Assembly (NCBI RefSeq): GCF_004664715.2
Contig: NC_051075.1
Span: 37,843,958 to 37,907,957, forward strand
Source of the DNA: Peromyscus leucopus
Lineage: Eukaryota; Chordata; Mammalia; Rodentia; Cricetidae
Direction: 5' to 3'
DNA: 64,000 nucleotides
The notes under the pieces were generated by a model. That model worked only from the letters and a program-made list of their open reading frames with translations. It made no database searches and was not told where the DNA came from. Each line of letters begins with the position of its first letter. The first letter of the stretch is position 1. The position numbers were made by a program, and so were the translations under genes. Positions 40,997-53,400 of the stretch are shown piece by piece.

Positions 40997-41050
40997 AGGG
41001 GCTGGAGAGATGACCCAACCGCTAAAGTTTAGGCTCACAACCAAAACTAT
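40997..41050 (+). mobile_element. B2/ID-like head fragment
   Basis: 'GGGGCTGGAGAGATGACCCA' is a tRNA-derived SINE head, truncated after about 50 bp. Confidence 0.6.
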
Positions 41051-41419
41051 AGGAACTGTTTTCAGCATCTCCGGAAATAAAAGAAGAAAGGGGTTCTCAT
41101 TTGAAATCACAGCAATAAAATGAGGGCCCAGTTCTAAAGGGGAAGAGTTTGGTTTTCACTGTTATCCTTAGAACTCGTGTTTCTTCATTTTTCCCAAATG
41201 AATGAAAGTTTACCGGGCTACAAAGACTTTCCTCTCTGTAGCAAATGCACTTAGAGATTTGGGAGCAAGGAGTCAAATTCATTTGGCTACACACACATTA
41301 AACTGTCTGGTTTCTGACATTCAAACCTCAAAATTTATCATGTCCGTGTAATGTATATTACTACATTAAAGTATAAAGTTTGGTTGACTGGGTACTGTTA
41401 CATACTTAGAAAAAGTTAT

Positions 41420-41760
41420 GGCGAAGTCTGGTAACAACCTGGTGGGCAAAGGGACCTGCTGCCCAAGCATGTACTCAACACCTAAAGAAAAAGCCAGGCT
41501 CAGGGACACATGTCTGTAATCCCAGTGCAAGGGAGCCAGAGATAGGAGGGTTCTCTGGGCTTTCTAGTCAGCTAACCTAGCTTAATTGATGAGCTCTAGG
41601 TCAGTGAAAGACTCTGTCTCGAGAAATAAGATGGGAAGTGATTGAGGAAATCAGCCAGCACCAATGTCTGGCCCTCTATCTGCATGTATGTATGCACACC
41701 CACATGCACAAGTGCACCCACCAACACAAACACGTGCAAATACGCTCCCACACACAGATT
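41420..41760 (+). mobile_element. B4-type SINE
   Basis: tRNA-like head (GGGCAAAGGGACCTGCTGCC), B1-like middle (CATGTCTGTAATCCCAGTGC, CTCTGTCTCGAGAAATAAG) and the CA-rich B4 tail, in family order. Confidence 0.8.
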
Positions 41761-43061
41761 TTTAAAATGTTATTTAATGGTAGACAAAGAGTTCTGTCTT
41801 CGTTCGGGATCTTCTATGTCAAAGCAATAAGTGAGCTGAAAAAATCAATTTTCCTCCAGATTCAGTCTCTCGGTGTTGGGAGTCGGGTGCCCCCCCCCAC
41901 CTGGCTAACAATTGCTTGATATTTGATAAACAGCTATTTTATGAGATAGAGATCTATAAACCTTCCCCCTAAGCACTGTCCACTCGCAGAATTTGTCAGC
42001 AGACAGTGAAAAACGCCAGGTAGCTGTTTATCAGCAGAAAGGGCCATATTGCAAGGATCTATATCTGTTGCTTTCATGGGATAGCTTCCTGAGCACGTGT
42101 ATAAGCCATATCTGATTAGACATGATTACTTATTGATTTGGTTTGCTTAAACCATTGGAATTCTAGCCTGTGCTAGCAGAGGTGTTCTGTATGCAGGACC
42201 ACAGAGCGGTGCTGTGTACTGAAGGTGCGAATCCATGGTGTGCGCTCTCCTCTGGGCATCCTTGGAGGGAGAAAGGTACAGTTCCGAAGGCTGTTTAGAA
42301 TGCCTAAGCTGGGGCACTTGACTTTCCTGCATACTTGTTTTCTAATTTGAGATGGTTTCTGAACGGGAAGGAGAGTGTTACAAAGAGGTAGCCGCAGACG
42401 CGCTGATGGATTTCTTGGCTCAGGGCACGCTTGGAATAACCAAGGTCTCCCTGGAAGGAGGCACATTGTTTGAGTCTGAAAGTAGAGAAAAGGAGTCCCA
42501 GCTCCCCCTTCCTTCATTGCTTGCCGGTGTGGGATGTTTGTGTGAGAGCGGGAAGTGTTTGCGTACATGTGATGGCCCATCAGAGAGGGTAGGGGCTCTA
42601 GGCTGTGGGGGAGGCTGCTGTCACAGAGGTCTGGTGGCCAGGGACACAGTCAACAAATCTCACCATGTTTATTGTGAATCTGATTCTGAGCTGTGTGTAG
42701 ATTCAGGGGGGGACTTTTAATCTGACACAGTCGTATACAAACGTCTCCCATTGTCTTAGCTACTTTTCTTGTTTCTGTGATTAAAAGACAAAAAAACAAA
42801 AAACAAAAAACAAAATCCCAAAAACCAAACAACAACAACAAAATAGCATCCAAAACCCTAACACAAGTGACCTCTTAAATGAGAAACAGTTTATTCCAGC
42901 TCTTAATCTGAAGGTACAGTCTATTATGGTGGACAGGTCAAGGTGGCGAGAGTTTAAAGCAGCTGGCCATGCTGCATCCATAATAAAGATGCAGAAAGCA
43001 GTAACTACCTCTACTCAGGAGCTTTCTCTTTAAATTGACATACATATGTATACGTATACAT

Positions 43062-43110
<49 letters not shown>

Positions 43111-43169
43111 GTTGCTGTGAGTGAGGGAGGGAGTGTGTGTGTGTGTATGTGTGTGTGTGTGTGTGTGTG
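43062..43169. repeat. Facing (CA)n and (GT)n arms
   Basis: (CA)20 at 43062-43102 is followed after about 30 bp by (GT)n at 43133-43169. The arms are complementary, so a single strand could fold into a long hairpin. Confidence 0.9.
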
Positions 43170-43339
43170 CAGTTGCACATATGGGCATATGGGCCACAGT
43201 AGCACATCTAGAGGTGCGAGGACAACTTTGTGAAGTCTGTTCTCTCTTTCCTCCTTTCTGTGGGTTCTGGGGCTTGAAATCAGGTCGCCGGGCTTGCACC
43301 ACAAGCACCTTTACCCACTAAGCCATCTTGCCGGCCCAT
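43170..43339 (-). mobile_element. B4/B3-like SINE
   Basis: Reverse-oriented: 'GGTTCTGGGGCTTGAAATC' and head 'CCCACTAAGCCATCTTGCCG'. Confidence 0.75.
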
Positions 43340-44451
43340 CTCTCCCTTTTTACACAGCCTGGGACCCAGCCCAGGGACCCTGTGCTTGCCACTATTAGGC
43401 TGGTTCTTGTAACTATGATTAACCTGATCAAGTTCATCACTCTAGGGTGTTCCTGGAGGCTGACTTGTTAGGTCATTGCCGATCCTGTCCAGTTCACAAT
43501 CGTCACTGAGTCATGCCATCTTCACTTGGCTGTGGCAAAGATTCTCTTCTTGCCCAAACTCCAGTAAGGCTCTCTGCAGCCCCCATTAGGTCATGAGGCC
43601 TTAGCCTTGGTCTGCAGGACTGGGACTAACAGCTGCATCACACCCCTGTGGTAAACTCCTCCTCCACTTAAAGCACTTGCTAGAGGAAACCCAAGATCAC
43701 GGAAAAAATGTACAGTTATCCAACACCTGGAGACAGAGCCCTGCCTCCCAGTCTTTGTGACAGGAGAGGGGCTGACTTTAAGCAAGCCTAGATGGGTTTC
43801 ATGTAGACCAACTGTCCCCTAACTACACGTTACAGTTTTTTGCTTCCTTGACTATATTAATCTCCTGCTCGCTCCTCTGGCCCTACCATTCTCCCTTCAA
43901 CACCATCCTTCAGTCGCCTCGGTACAAATGGAAGTTGGGTTTAATTCTTGCTAGGCTGTTCTCTCTGTTTCGAGGGCAGATTGCCTACTAAGAATCTATC
44001 ACGTCTTCTCTAGTTCCTGGCTTTGTTTATTGCTGGCAGCTGCGAACTCTGGCGATAACCTGGGAAGACCCTGCAGTCCTTGGGTGATGAGCTTCCATTC
44101 TGGAAGTATCTATGAGAGAGGCCTACAGAGGGACACTAGCTTCCCATCAAGCCCACACATTTCTCACACATGACACCACGTTTATTATGAATCTGACTCT
44201 GACTTGTGCATGGGGTAGATACAGGGAAGGCTTTTAACCTCTATACCCTTACGGAGAATCTATCTTTATTATTTAACCTGCATGCATTAGCACACAGCAA
44301 AAGCTGGTAAATGCATAGTCCCATCTTCTTCCCTTTCTACAACAATTCAAGTGTGTCAATTTTTACTTATTTTTAAACCATAAAAATACATCAGAAAGTT
44401 ATTGTTCTATCAGATAGTAGCAACTGAATCAGATAGATAGAGTATCAGGGA

Positions 44452-44580
44452 CCAGCATAGCACCAGAGATTAAAAGACAGACTTTAAAGTCAGACGGACC
44501 AGAGTTGAATTCCAGCATTTTGCTAGTTGTACAATCATGGGTACATTTCTAACTGTAGCAGACACTGAGATGCTCTGCCC
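44452..44580 (+). mobile_element. MIR SINE
   Basis: 'AAGTCAGACGGACCAGAGTT' plus 'GAATTCCAGCATTTTGCTAG' fits the MIR 5' part and core. Confidence 0.7.
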
Positions 44581-45309
44581 AGAATTCTCTCCTGGTGGCT
44601 GTGTGTCCTCAGAGCTCCTGGAAGTATTGGATGCTGACAGACTGCACCAGGAGTTGCTCTTGTGCAGAGGGAACTGTTGTCATAAAGACTGTGCTCCCAT
44701 GCAGTGCCAAAGGACTCTTTTGTCTGCAGGATTCTTGTAGACCAGCTGAGGTCACTACAGGTCAACTGCCAAGTCTGCTCAAACCTGGCTTCTTCAGCTC
44801 CTTGCAGATGGAGATGACCCCTAAGCAGCTCTCTGAGTGTGTGTCCAGGGAATCCAATCTGAACCTCAGACTCACCTTCACCACAAGGACAGTAACAGTG
44901 GGTGTATCAAAACAGCACGACCAGGATGGTGGGTAGGCAGGCATGGGAGGAGCTTCCAACAATGCTGGGCACATCCGAGTGCCCACTGCCTCATGCTCTT
45001 TTCATAAGAATAATATGAAAGACATAGAAATCACTGGACACGTTACCGAATGTCCTTGGTTGGCTTTTGGTCAATTACAGTTCTTCCAATACTGAGGTAA
45101 GTTGTGGGACTTTTGTCACATGACCTGCAGTGCCATTGTTAGAGTCCTGCCCCCTTGTTAACCTTAGCCATGCGACTTTGGTTTCCGGGAGAGACATGGT
45201 GGGTTTTGTACAGTTCTTTTGCTCTTTATCTTCGACACACAAATCAGTGGCGTATTGATAAATCAGCTCTCAAAAACTATTGGTAGCATTTGCCAATTTT
45301 GATATGATA

Positions 45310-45536
45310 TGAATAGTTGACTGTACAAAGTGACACCACTGGCATTGGCAAGAGACAGTTCTGAGTTGTGAGTTAGTACAGGCGAGGTTAGCGTACCATT
45401 AGGCTTGTCTCAGGGAGAGGCTGAGAGCTTCAGAGGGAAGATGTGTAAGCACCTCACACTGCCTGCCATACAATATGAGCAAGAAATGAACTCTGTTGGA
45501 TAGGGCACATTGTTTGTGATTGAAACAGAACTAATA
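45310..45536 (+). mobile_element. Old LTR-like end
   Basis: Ends with 'GAAACAGAACTAATACA' after 'AGCAAGAAATGAACTCTG', a pattern seen at the 3' end of MaLR LTRs. Strongly diverged. Confidence 0.3.
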
Positions 45537-45656
45537 CAGAAAGCAATTATAATTTTTCTTTTTATGATTTATTAACTTAACCAATATCTATGAAATATGA
45601 ACATGGCAGACAGTAACCTGTGCTAGGAAAAAAAATAAATGAAATAGCTTGCCTTG

Positions 45657-45770
45657 ATTGCATAAGCCTGTTAATCCTTAGCAACTCAAGTTCGAGGACG
45701 GCCTGAGATGGAGAGTAAATGGAGAGAGCCTGAGCAAGTGAGCGAGACCCTTTCTCAAAAGAATGAGTGG
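45657..45770 (+). mobile_element. Old B1 SINE
   Basis: 'AAGCCTGTTAATCCTTAGCA' and 'GAGACCCTTTCTCAAAAG' are diverged B1 landmarks. Confidence 0.6.
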
Positions 45771-45774
45771 AAAG

Positions 45775-45850
45775 AGGCCTATAGTTCAATGGTAGAATGC
45801 TTACCTAGCATGCATGATGCCCTAGGTTCAATCCTTAGTACTTCAATGCC
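45775..45850 (+). mobile_element. ID SINE
   Basis: 'GTTCAATGGTAGAATGCTTA' and 'CCTAGGTTCAATCCTTAGTA' form the ID core, followed by (AC)n and then (GGA)n. Confidence 0.85.
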
Positions 45851-45885
45851 AGCCAGCCACACATACACACACACACACACACACT

Positions 45886-45926
45886 GAGGAGGAGGAGGAG
45901 GAGGAGGAGGAGGAGGAGGAGGAGGA
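45886..45926 (+). repeat. (GGA)n microsatellite
   Basis: About 13 GGA units after an (AC)n tail. Confidence 0.95.
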
Positions 45927-45937
45927 AAGCAGACATA

Positions 45938-46085
45938 GGCTGGGGCGAGGAAGCCCAGTGAGAGAAAACACAGTTATCCCAGTCCTTGGGCAATAGAGTC
46001 AGTAGAATCTAGACTTTGAAGCCAACTTGGTCCATGTAGCAAGTTCACTGCCAACCTGAGTTACACAGGGAGACCCTGTTTCCCC
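45938..46085 (+). mobile_element. Old B1 SINE
   Basis: 'ACAGTTATCCCAGTCCTTGG' to 'ACACAGGGAGACCCTGTTTC', diverged B1. Confidence 0.65.
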
Positions 46086-46094
46086 CAAATCATG

Positions 46095-46170
46095 AGCTGG
46101 GGGTATAGCTCAGGGAGGGAGTGCTTACCTAACATACACAAAGCCTGGGGCTTTATTACAAGCCCTGAAA
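46095..46170 (+). mobile_element. ID SINE
   Basis: 'GCTGGGGGTATAGCTCAGGG' followed by 'AGTGCTTACCTAACATACAC' is an ID head. Confidence 0.8.
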
Positions 46171-46280
46171 AAGGTAAACATAAATAAGAGTTATATTTAT
46201 TAGGATAGTCTAATAACCAGGCACAGAGATACAGCTTCTCTATCTCTCAGCAACATTGAAAAATATAAATAAATAAAATA

Positions 46281-46425
46281 GCCGGGGGATGGTGACACAT
46301 GCCTTTAATCCCAGCACTTGAGAGGCAGAGGCAAGTGGGTCTCTGAGTTGGAGGTCAGCTTCATCTACAGAGTGAGTTCCAGGTCATCCAGGGCTAATTG
46401 GAGAAACCCTGTCTTGAAAACCCAA
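46281..46425 (+). mobile_element. B1 SINE
   Basis: 'GGTGACACATGCCTTTAATC' to 'GGAGAAACCCTGTCTTGAAA', moderately diverged; its tail has become an (ATG)n array (46424-46500). Confidence 0.9.
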
Positions 46426-46500
46426 TGATGGTGATGGTGATCATGATGATGATGATGATGATGATGATAGTAATAATAATGATGATGATGATGATGATAA
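46424..46500 (+). repeat. (ATG)n microsatellite
   Basis: ATG/GAT units with a TAATAATAA interruption, directly at the B1 tail. Confidence 0.93.
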
Positions 46501-47829
46501 TCCATTTCTCCAGCAAGACACAGCCAATTCTGGTCAAAATGTGAACTCTAGATATATTCTGCAAAGTTGTTGTGACCCATCAGATTTTAGAAATTTCTGT
46601 GCCTTGGACAGCAGGCTCTCAATCTAGAGACCTATTTCTACATGACAGGCTTTTTTCTTCATTAAAATAAATGGAGCCACTTCTGGCCTCAAGACACAGT
46701 GAAAACAATCTGTCCCTTTGCCCAGAGTTTGTAGTTTTTTAAGGGAAATCGATTGGCCCGTCTTCTTGGCTCCTTGCTTGGCGTGCTTTGAGCAGTGAGA
46801 GACTTCTCGCAGGGTCTGTTGTGACTGAAGGCAGGAAACTAGCAGAGAGGCAGGGTGCAGGCTGTGAGGTCAGCGGCCCTCTGCACAGGGCTCCGCAGAG
46901 AACCCAGGAGGCCGTGGGTAGTCTAACCGTTACCAAGTATGCACAACTCGGGCTCAGAAGTGTGTCTTCCCCGGGCTACACAGTGTGCAAATACAGGATT
47001 GTGTTGGTCTAGAGAGAAGGCCCCTGCCTTTCCACACACACTGTCTTCTCCTGTGGAGCGCTGTCCCCAGAAGGCTCTGAGTGATTTTCTCTGGACTCCC
47101 TGGGCTTCATGGCTGCCTTGTCACACACACCATCCACACTGGTTCTGCAGCTGGGACAGCTTTCTGTCGTCTGATACCGTGGGACAGAGTTTGGGGTGAG
47201 CAAACAGACTTAGGATCACAGTTCTTCAGCTCTCGAGACAGAAAATTTCAGTTACACAAATGAGGACTTTTGGTAGCCAATTAAAAGCATGCTATTAGAA
47301 GTTAATGTAATGGAGTCAAACAATAATAGAGATGTACTTTTTACATAGGAAGGCTTTCACTGCTCTCTTCCAAACTCAGGGGTAAGTGTTAAAACCTAAA
47401 GCCTGCTCATCAACTACTCGAGTTTCCAGAAGGAGCTAACTAGCTAGTTATTTTACTTAAGAAATAACTGTTTTCTTATTTCAAAAACTGGGTCCATTTC
47501 ACAAATATTAGGTAATTAATTTGGAGGGGCAACTCCTCAATTTAATCGGAGACATACTAAATAACTTTGGGAAAATACCTTGATGTTTATCTTTGGAACC
47601 TTGTATATTTTATGTACAGATAGATGTACATGTCCCTAAGTAGTGAATATCATCAAAACTGGGGTCATGCAGGCTATTAATTGCTGTCTTGAAATGAAAG
47701 GGCAATTGCTACCCTTTTCATTTAATGTAACTTAATAATTTAATTTAATAACTTAATAATGTAATATAATATATTTCTATCTTTTATTAGCTACAAAACA
47801 CTTAGACAATACGCACTATATACTAGGTA

Positions 47830-48000
47830 CTGTCTGTAATGTTTTAAATATATTGTCTCATTTGGTTTTTGAGACAATTTTTGCAGCTGATAGGATCAAA
47901 CAGGGAGGTTAAGAGTTCTGAAGTCATAATACTTTTAAGAAGCACAGCAAGGCTCCCAAGACAGGCCGTCTGGAGCCAGAACCCACGCTATTAACCTCAA
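47830..48000 (-). mobile_element. MIR-like fragment
   Basis: 'CAGGGAGGTTAAGAGTTCTG' with 'TCTGGAGCCAGAACCCACGC' looks like the reversed MIR core. Confidence 0.45.
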
Positions 48001-48310
48001 AGCTGCAGTGTAACGCACTTGATACATCACCACCATTTATATAATTAATCTCCAACGTTACGATTTTGATTGCTTTCACATTGTTGCAAAGAAGTGAACT
48101 GAAATTTATGTGGTAACTACTTGAATATTGTACATTATTCCTACTTCTAGAGGTGAACACGCTTGATCAATAAACACTCATATTTAAAGAGTTTTGAAAA
48201 ATCAAGTTGCCAAAATTGCCCCTGAGGAATTATCATTCACATTCACACAGAAGGTGGTAAGAGTAATCCTTTCAAACATATCAATGGCACATTTGCATTT
48301 GTAGTCTGGT

Positions 48311-48468
48311 GGAAAAAAGAAAGAAAGAGAGAGAGGGGGGGGGGAAGGAAGGGAGGGAGGGAGGGAGGGAAAGAGAGAGGGAGGGAGGGTGGGAGGGAGG
48401 GAGGGAGGGAGGAAGGAAGGAAGGAAGGAAGGAAGGAAGGAAGGAAGGAAGGAAGGAAGAAAAGAGAC
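48311..48468 (+). repeat. Polypurine (GGGA)n/(GGAA)n array
   Basis: More than 150 bp of almost only A and G, with GA, GGGA and GGAA blocks in turn. It lies just before a B2-type SINE. Confidence 0.97.
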
Positions 48469-48473
48469 ATCTT

Positions 48474-48685
48474 GGGTTGGAGAGATGCTCAGAGATTAAG
48501 AACATTGGCTGCTCTTGCAGAGGACCAGTGTTCAGTTCCCAGTACACATGTGGCTCACAACCACCTGTAACTCCAGTTCCAGGGGGACCCAACACTCTCT
48601 TCTGGCCTCTGTGGGCTCCTGTACACACACATATATCCTCAGACCCACACAAACACACATAAGAATAAAATAAATCTTATAAAAA
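48474..48685 (+). mobile_element. B2/B3-type SINE
   Basis: 'GGTTGGAGAGATGCTCAGAG' head, 'ATGTGGCTCACAACCACCTG', 'CACTCTCTTCTGGCCTCTG' and an AATAAAATAAATCTT tail. Confidence 0.9.
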
Positions 48686-49329
48686 CACTAGAAAATGGAA
48701 TCTCAGTTTTCAAATTTACACTTACATGTTCCCAGTGTGATATTTAATATTAAGTTGGGAGAAGAACCGCACTTCTCCCCAGGCGTCCTTAATGATCTTT
48801 TCCTGGCTAAGGGGAAAATTCTCTTTACTGGTATTTGCAAAGCATTTGGAAGAAGTCTTGGCACACAGAGAGCTGCCTAAGCATTAAAAAGCTCCTTTTC
48901 TCCACTGTCACTACTGTTAAGAGGGCTTCGTGGCCAAGAAGGCTGGAGCCGGGACTCGGAAGAGGCAGTGTCTGTTGGAGAGGAATTGAAGTCATGGCCT
49001 ACTTATTTTAGTAGATCATGTTCAAAGAGTCTGGTCCACAGAATCCCATTATCTTGTGGCCGGATTCGTGTTTGTGATCATTTCCAGTAAACATTGAACA
49101 GGCACCTAGGAATACATTTCTCCTCTTACAGAGGGACATACACAAGGTAAATACACACAACACATGCTTCAGAAATGCCGTCAAACTGATGAGTTGGGTT
49201 ATTCCGGTGACTTTAGTCTTTCCGGTTTGATCTCTGGATCTTAATAGATAGCCACAGAACCCTCAAGCCACGTATAATGGGCCAATAGAAAGATTCACTC
49301 CATTTCTTCAGAACTGGGGGTGGGGGGCA

Positions 49330-49690
49330 TGTCAACACGGCACAGCCCAGAGTTATTTGAGGGATTCCCAATTAGGATTGCTCAGATCGGACTGGCCTGT
49401 GGCCATGTCTTGATTAATGAATGATGGATGAGGGAGGGCGGGCTCAGCATCCTGCGGGTGGTAACCCCCCAGTGTAGGCGGGCCCGGGCTGTATGAAAAG
49501 GCTGGCTAGTCATGAGACTGAGGGCAAACCAGTGAGCAGTATTCTTCCTTGGTTTCTGTTGCAGGACACTCTGCTTGGGTTTTCCTCACTGATGTACTGT
49601 GACCTGGAAGTAGAAGCCAAATACACCCTTTCCTCCCAGGGTTGGCTTTGGTCAGTATTTTATCACAGTAGGCAAGCAGGACAGGAGCTT
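49330..49690 (+). mobile_element. Dispersed rodent repeat
   Basis: 'TGTCAACACGGCACAGCCC', 'GTCTTGATTAATGAATGATG' and 'GACCTGGAAGTAGAAGCCAA' match a common rodent repeat by memory. The class is not assigned. Confidence 0.5.
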
Positions 49691-50509
49691 TCCATGAAGA
49701 GAACATTGCTGCCTTCGATGGAGGAATTGCCACTTCTCCGGCGTTTTTATTAGGGTAGGCAAAGAGTTGGGGAATTGGGGAAAGAGACCGATTCTCAAAG
49801 AGACAGCCTAAAGTTTTCCAACAATGCTCAGGTTTCCTCAGTCCTCAAACTGCTTGTCCCTGCTGAGTTTAAAATGAATCAGAAGAGAAGGTGGGGGCCC
49901 TAGACTAGCCACAAAGCTAAAGGGTACACTGAGGAGAGTCAATCCAGTTAGCTTTCCCTTCCTGACTCAAAGCTAATGAAGGCTAAAAGTAAACTCTCCA
50001 TAGTAAATTCAGTTAGCTCTCTCCTGTCTCATCCGAGTTCGAGGCCATCCTGTAACTGACTGAAAGTTAAAACCAACAGAAATGGAATGTGATGAATTGT
50101 TTCTTTCCTGGTTGGCCCATCATGCTGGACAGACTTGGTTTTCATATCTACACCAATAGAAGTCTCCGTGGACAGACTGAAGCACCAGGTCCCTGTTCTC
50201 TCCTGGTGTGCCCACCCTGGCCCTACAAGTCCACCCTTTAGTTACAGCTCTCATCGTTTCCTCCGGTTTCTGTTCTTGGGGAACATGCTCTAGGATGTTA
50301 TCCTTAGGAAGCCCCATCAAGAACAGGAAGATGCTCCAATTTCTGGGTGCACTTCCCTGCACCAAGTTCACTTTTCTTCTGCCACTGAAACCCAGAAACA
50401 TTCAAAACCTAGTCCAAGTGGCAGTGCTCTGTCTGCGAGGCTTGAGTCTCTCCCACAGACACATGATTTTGCTCATCCCTTTTTAGAAAAGTGGCTGCGA
50501 TCCTTAATC

Positions 50510-50860
50510 TCGACTGTCCAACTTGATGAGATTTAGGATCACCATGGATACAAATCTCCGGCTAAATCTTGGAGAGATTATCTAAATTAAATTCATTGAG
50601 GTGGGAAGACCTACCCTAAATAGGGGTGGTACCATGATAGACTGAGCTCCCTGGTTGAATAAAAGGGGGTGGTGGTGACGATCCGCATTCGTCTTTCTGG
50701 GTTTCCTGTCTGTGGACACAGTGTGCCCGCCCACCTCCGGTTCCTGCCTCCATGTGTTGCCTACCATCTGGACTGTATCCCCTGGATCTGCAAGTCACAA
50801 CAAACCCTCCCTGCCTCCGGCTGTCCTTGTCAGGTGTCTGCTACACCAATGAGAAGTCAC
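50510..50860 (+). mobile_element. Dispersed rodent repeat
   Basis: 'CAACTTGATGAGATTTAGGA' and 'GAGGTGGGAAGACCTACCC' resemble a common rodent repeat with a GTCAGGTGTCTGCTACA end. The class is not assigned. Confidence 0.5.
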
Positions 50861-51248
50861 CACGGCAGGTGCCGTTCTTCAGGGGAGCAGGACAGTCCAG
50901 ACTCCAGATGAGGAGTGGAGTGACGTGCCCTCTCTACCCACCCCTTCACCAACCCTGAGAAGTCCTCTGTTTTTCAGAGCGGTATGAACATGATAAGGCC
51001 TGTGACACACAGGAGTTCCTTCTGACCAAGTCGCGGGTGCCACTAATTCGTAAGGAGAGCATGTGGACACACGTGGTTCCTTCCTTTCTTTGACTGTGAG
51101 TTTGAGACATTTGTTCCTTTCACATCAATGACAAAGCCCACAAACTTCTCTGATAATCTTCACATTACATTTAAAAAGCTCCAATACAAAGAAAGCCAAT
51201 TGTCCTTAACTCTCCCTTTTACCACCGTTTCACGAACAAATTAAAACA

Positions 51249-51438
51249 ACAATCTTTTTGTTGTTGTTGTTGTTTTTGTTTTTCGAGACACAGTTCCTCT
51301 GTGTAACAGTCCTGGCTGTCTTGAAATTTGCTTCATAGACCAGGCTAGCCTCGAACTCACAGAGGTCCACTTGCCTCTGCCTCCTAAGCACTGGGACTAA
51401 AGGCATGCGCCACCACTGCCCGGCTAACGCACAATCTT
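51249..51438 (-). mobile_element. B1 SINE with 8-bp target duplication
   Basis: Reverse-oriented B1 with a (TTG)n tail, 'CAGGCTAGCCTCGAACTCAC' and 'GCGCCACCACTGCCCGGCT', flanked by ACAATCTT at 51249-51256 and 51431-51438. Confidence 0.93.
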
Positions 51439-53209
51439 ATTCTAATAGCTGACACACTTTGGGGTATCTTAAATAGTGTCTACATTAGACTAGGTTTTGC
51501 CTCACCAGGATTGACAGCTTTCCTAGGATCCAGTATTTACAGACTGATTTCTATCTACAATAACACTAATAGGGATCATCAATATTACCCAGGAAAATGA
51601 ATTTAACTGTATCTGACTTCTTCCCCCCACTTCTGCTCAATATCTTTATCAACCTGTTTCCACGCAGCTCCATCCTGGCGAAACAGGAATGGTTTCCATG
51701 ACAACGGTTTTCTCCCAGTGAGGTAGAATCTAAGGGTTGACTCCCACAGAAACACATCTTGCCATGGGATCTGATTGATCTTGTAAGCGACTAAATAACT
51801 GTGTGATGATTTCCAAAGAAGAGCCTGCGGCAGGGTGCATAGGCAGGGGCAGACCGTGCGAGGTGATGGCTGAGCTCAGTGCTGACGTCACACAGGGAAA
51901 TATGCCCAGTGTGCTCGGCTGCAGCTCCAGGGCCTCCCTTCGAGGACCCGGATGAGCACCTGGCCCTCTCCAGAATCACAGTGATGGCTCAATCCACGAT
52001 GGAGAGAAGGAGTTTGATCTAATGGCATGTTACCCACCACCTGCCTTCCCTCATGTTTCCTTGAAAAGATGAGGTTTCCAGAGCCGATCTGAACCGGGAG
52101 ACAAGAATTTCTAATTATCTGCTGCTCGGTTAAGGTTATGCGTTACTATTGTACATTTACCTCCATTTCTCCTTCTTAGCAACCCCTGTTACTTTATTAC
52201 TTAAAAAATGTATCAAAACATCTCAGATGTATTAATTAAATTAAAAGTCTAAAAATGATTAATAAGTGTTACAAAAAGCTCTCACTCGGGTGTACTGTTT
52301 CACCAAATGAATTCCATGTGACCTCACATCCCCGAGGACACTGAGCCCGGGGTTTTCTTCTGAACAGAGGCCTTCCCTGCTGAAACAGCAGGCAGGGCTC
52401 TGTTGAAGACAGGCGATGTCCTTAGCACAGACTGGAGATGGGATGCACGCACAGCTTCAGGTATGTGAGACTGCTTCTCACACCTCTGCAGAGGGCAGAG
52501 AGAGGCTGTATCAGGCCCCAGCATGACAGCACAGAGGCTAAGAGAACCGCTTCAAAAGCCATCGTGAGCAGGTCCCTCAATACCTAGCCTGGGCTGACCC
52601 GCCCCCCCCTCCCCCAGCAGAAGATAATGGCTGCCGTGTGCGCTGAGTTCTGGCCTCTCCACATGGCATCCTGCCCCTTGTCTCTCAGCCCATCCCTTGG
52701 GGTCATCTGTCCTCCTCCATCAGAAACCCATTATCCGTTCACGGAGATTTATTCACATTAAATTTTTATCTAAGCCAAAGATTTCTCTTTTAAATCTTTC
52801 ATTTCGGATTGTCCAATGAGACTCTGTGGTTCAGAGAACTTCCGGTTATACTGATGGGTGTGGGGACAATGTGGGTGAGGGAAGGGGCCTTGCAGTCACT
52901 TTAATGTCAACGGTGGATAAAAGGCACAACTAACTCGGTCTTGTAGGATGAAGTCTTCTTTTCTCCTCTAGGCATCTTCCTCTTTGGGATATCCCTCTGA
53001 GGCCATCGGCAACCTGGTCCTACCAGAAATGATGGTGGACCTGATGTCCCCACATCACGAACCTTCCCCAGGGTGCTGACCCTGATCTGCCTCATTACAG
53101 ATGTGCTGCTGGTTACTCTCATACTCCAGACCTGGTCCCAGTGTTTTCTGCATGAACACAGGGCTGGCCTTCTAATCTGCTGCATTTAACTTTGGCTTCT
53201 CTCTGATCC

Positions 53210-53210
<1 letters not shown>

Positions 53211-53259
<49 letters not shown>
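53211..53259 (+). repeat. (GT)n microsatellite
   Basis: About 24 GT units. Confidence 0.97.
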
Positions 53260-53262
<3 letters not shown>

Positions 53263-53329
53263 GTCATGCATCTCCCCCCCGACTCAACCAAACCAACATC
53301 ACAGGCATAAATCATTAAGTGTCTCAGTG

Positions 53330-53400
53330 TGCATCATTCAATGATAGAACACTTGCCTGGCATGTGCCAGACCCTGGGTTTAATCGCTCACACTGAAAAA
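53330..53400 (+). mobile_element. ID SINE
   Basis: 'AATGATAGAACACTTGCCTG' and 'GACCCTGGGTTTAATCGC' form a diverged ID core. Confidence 0.75.
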
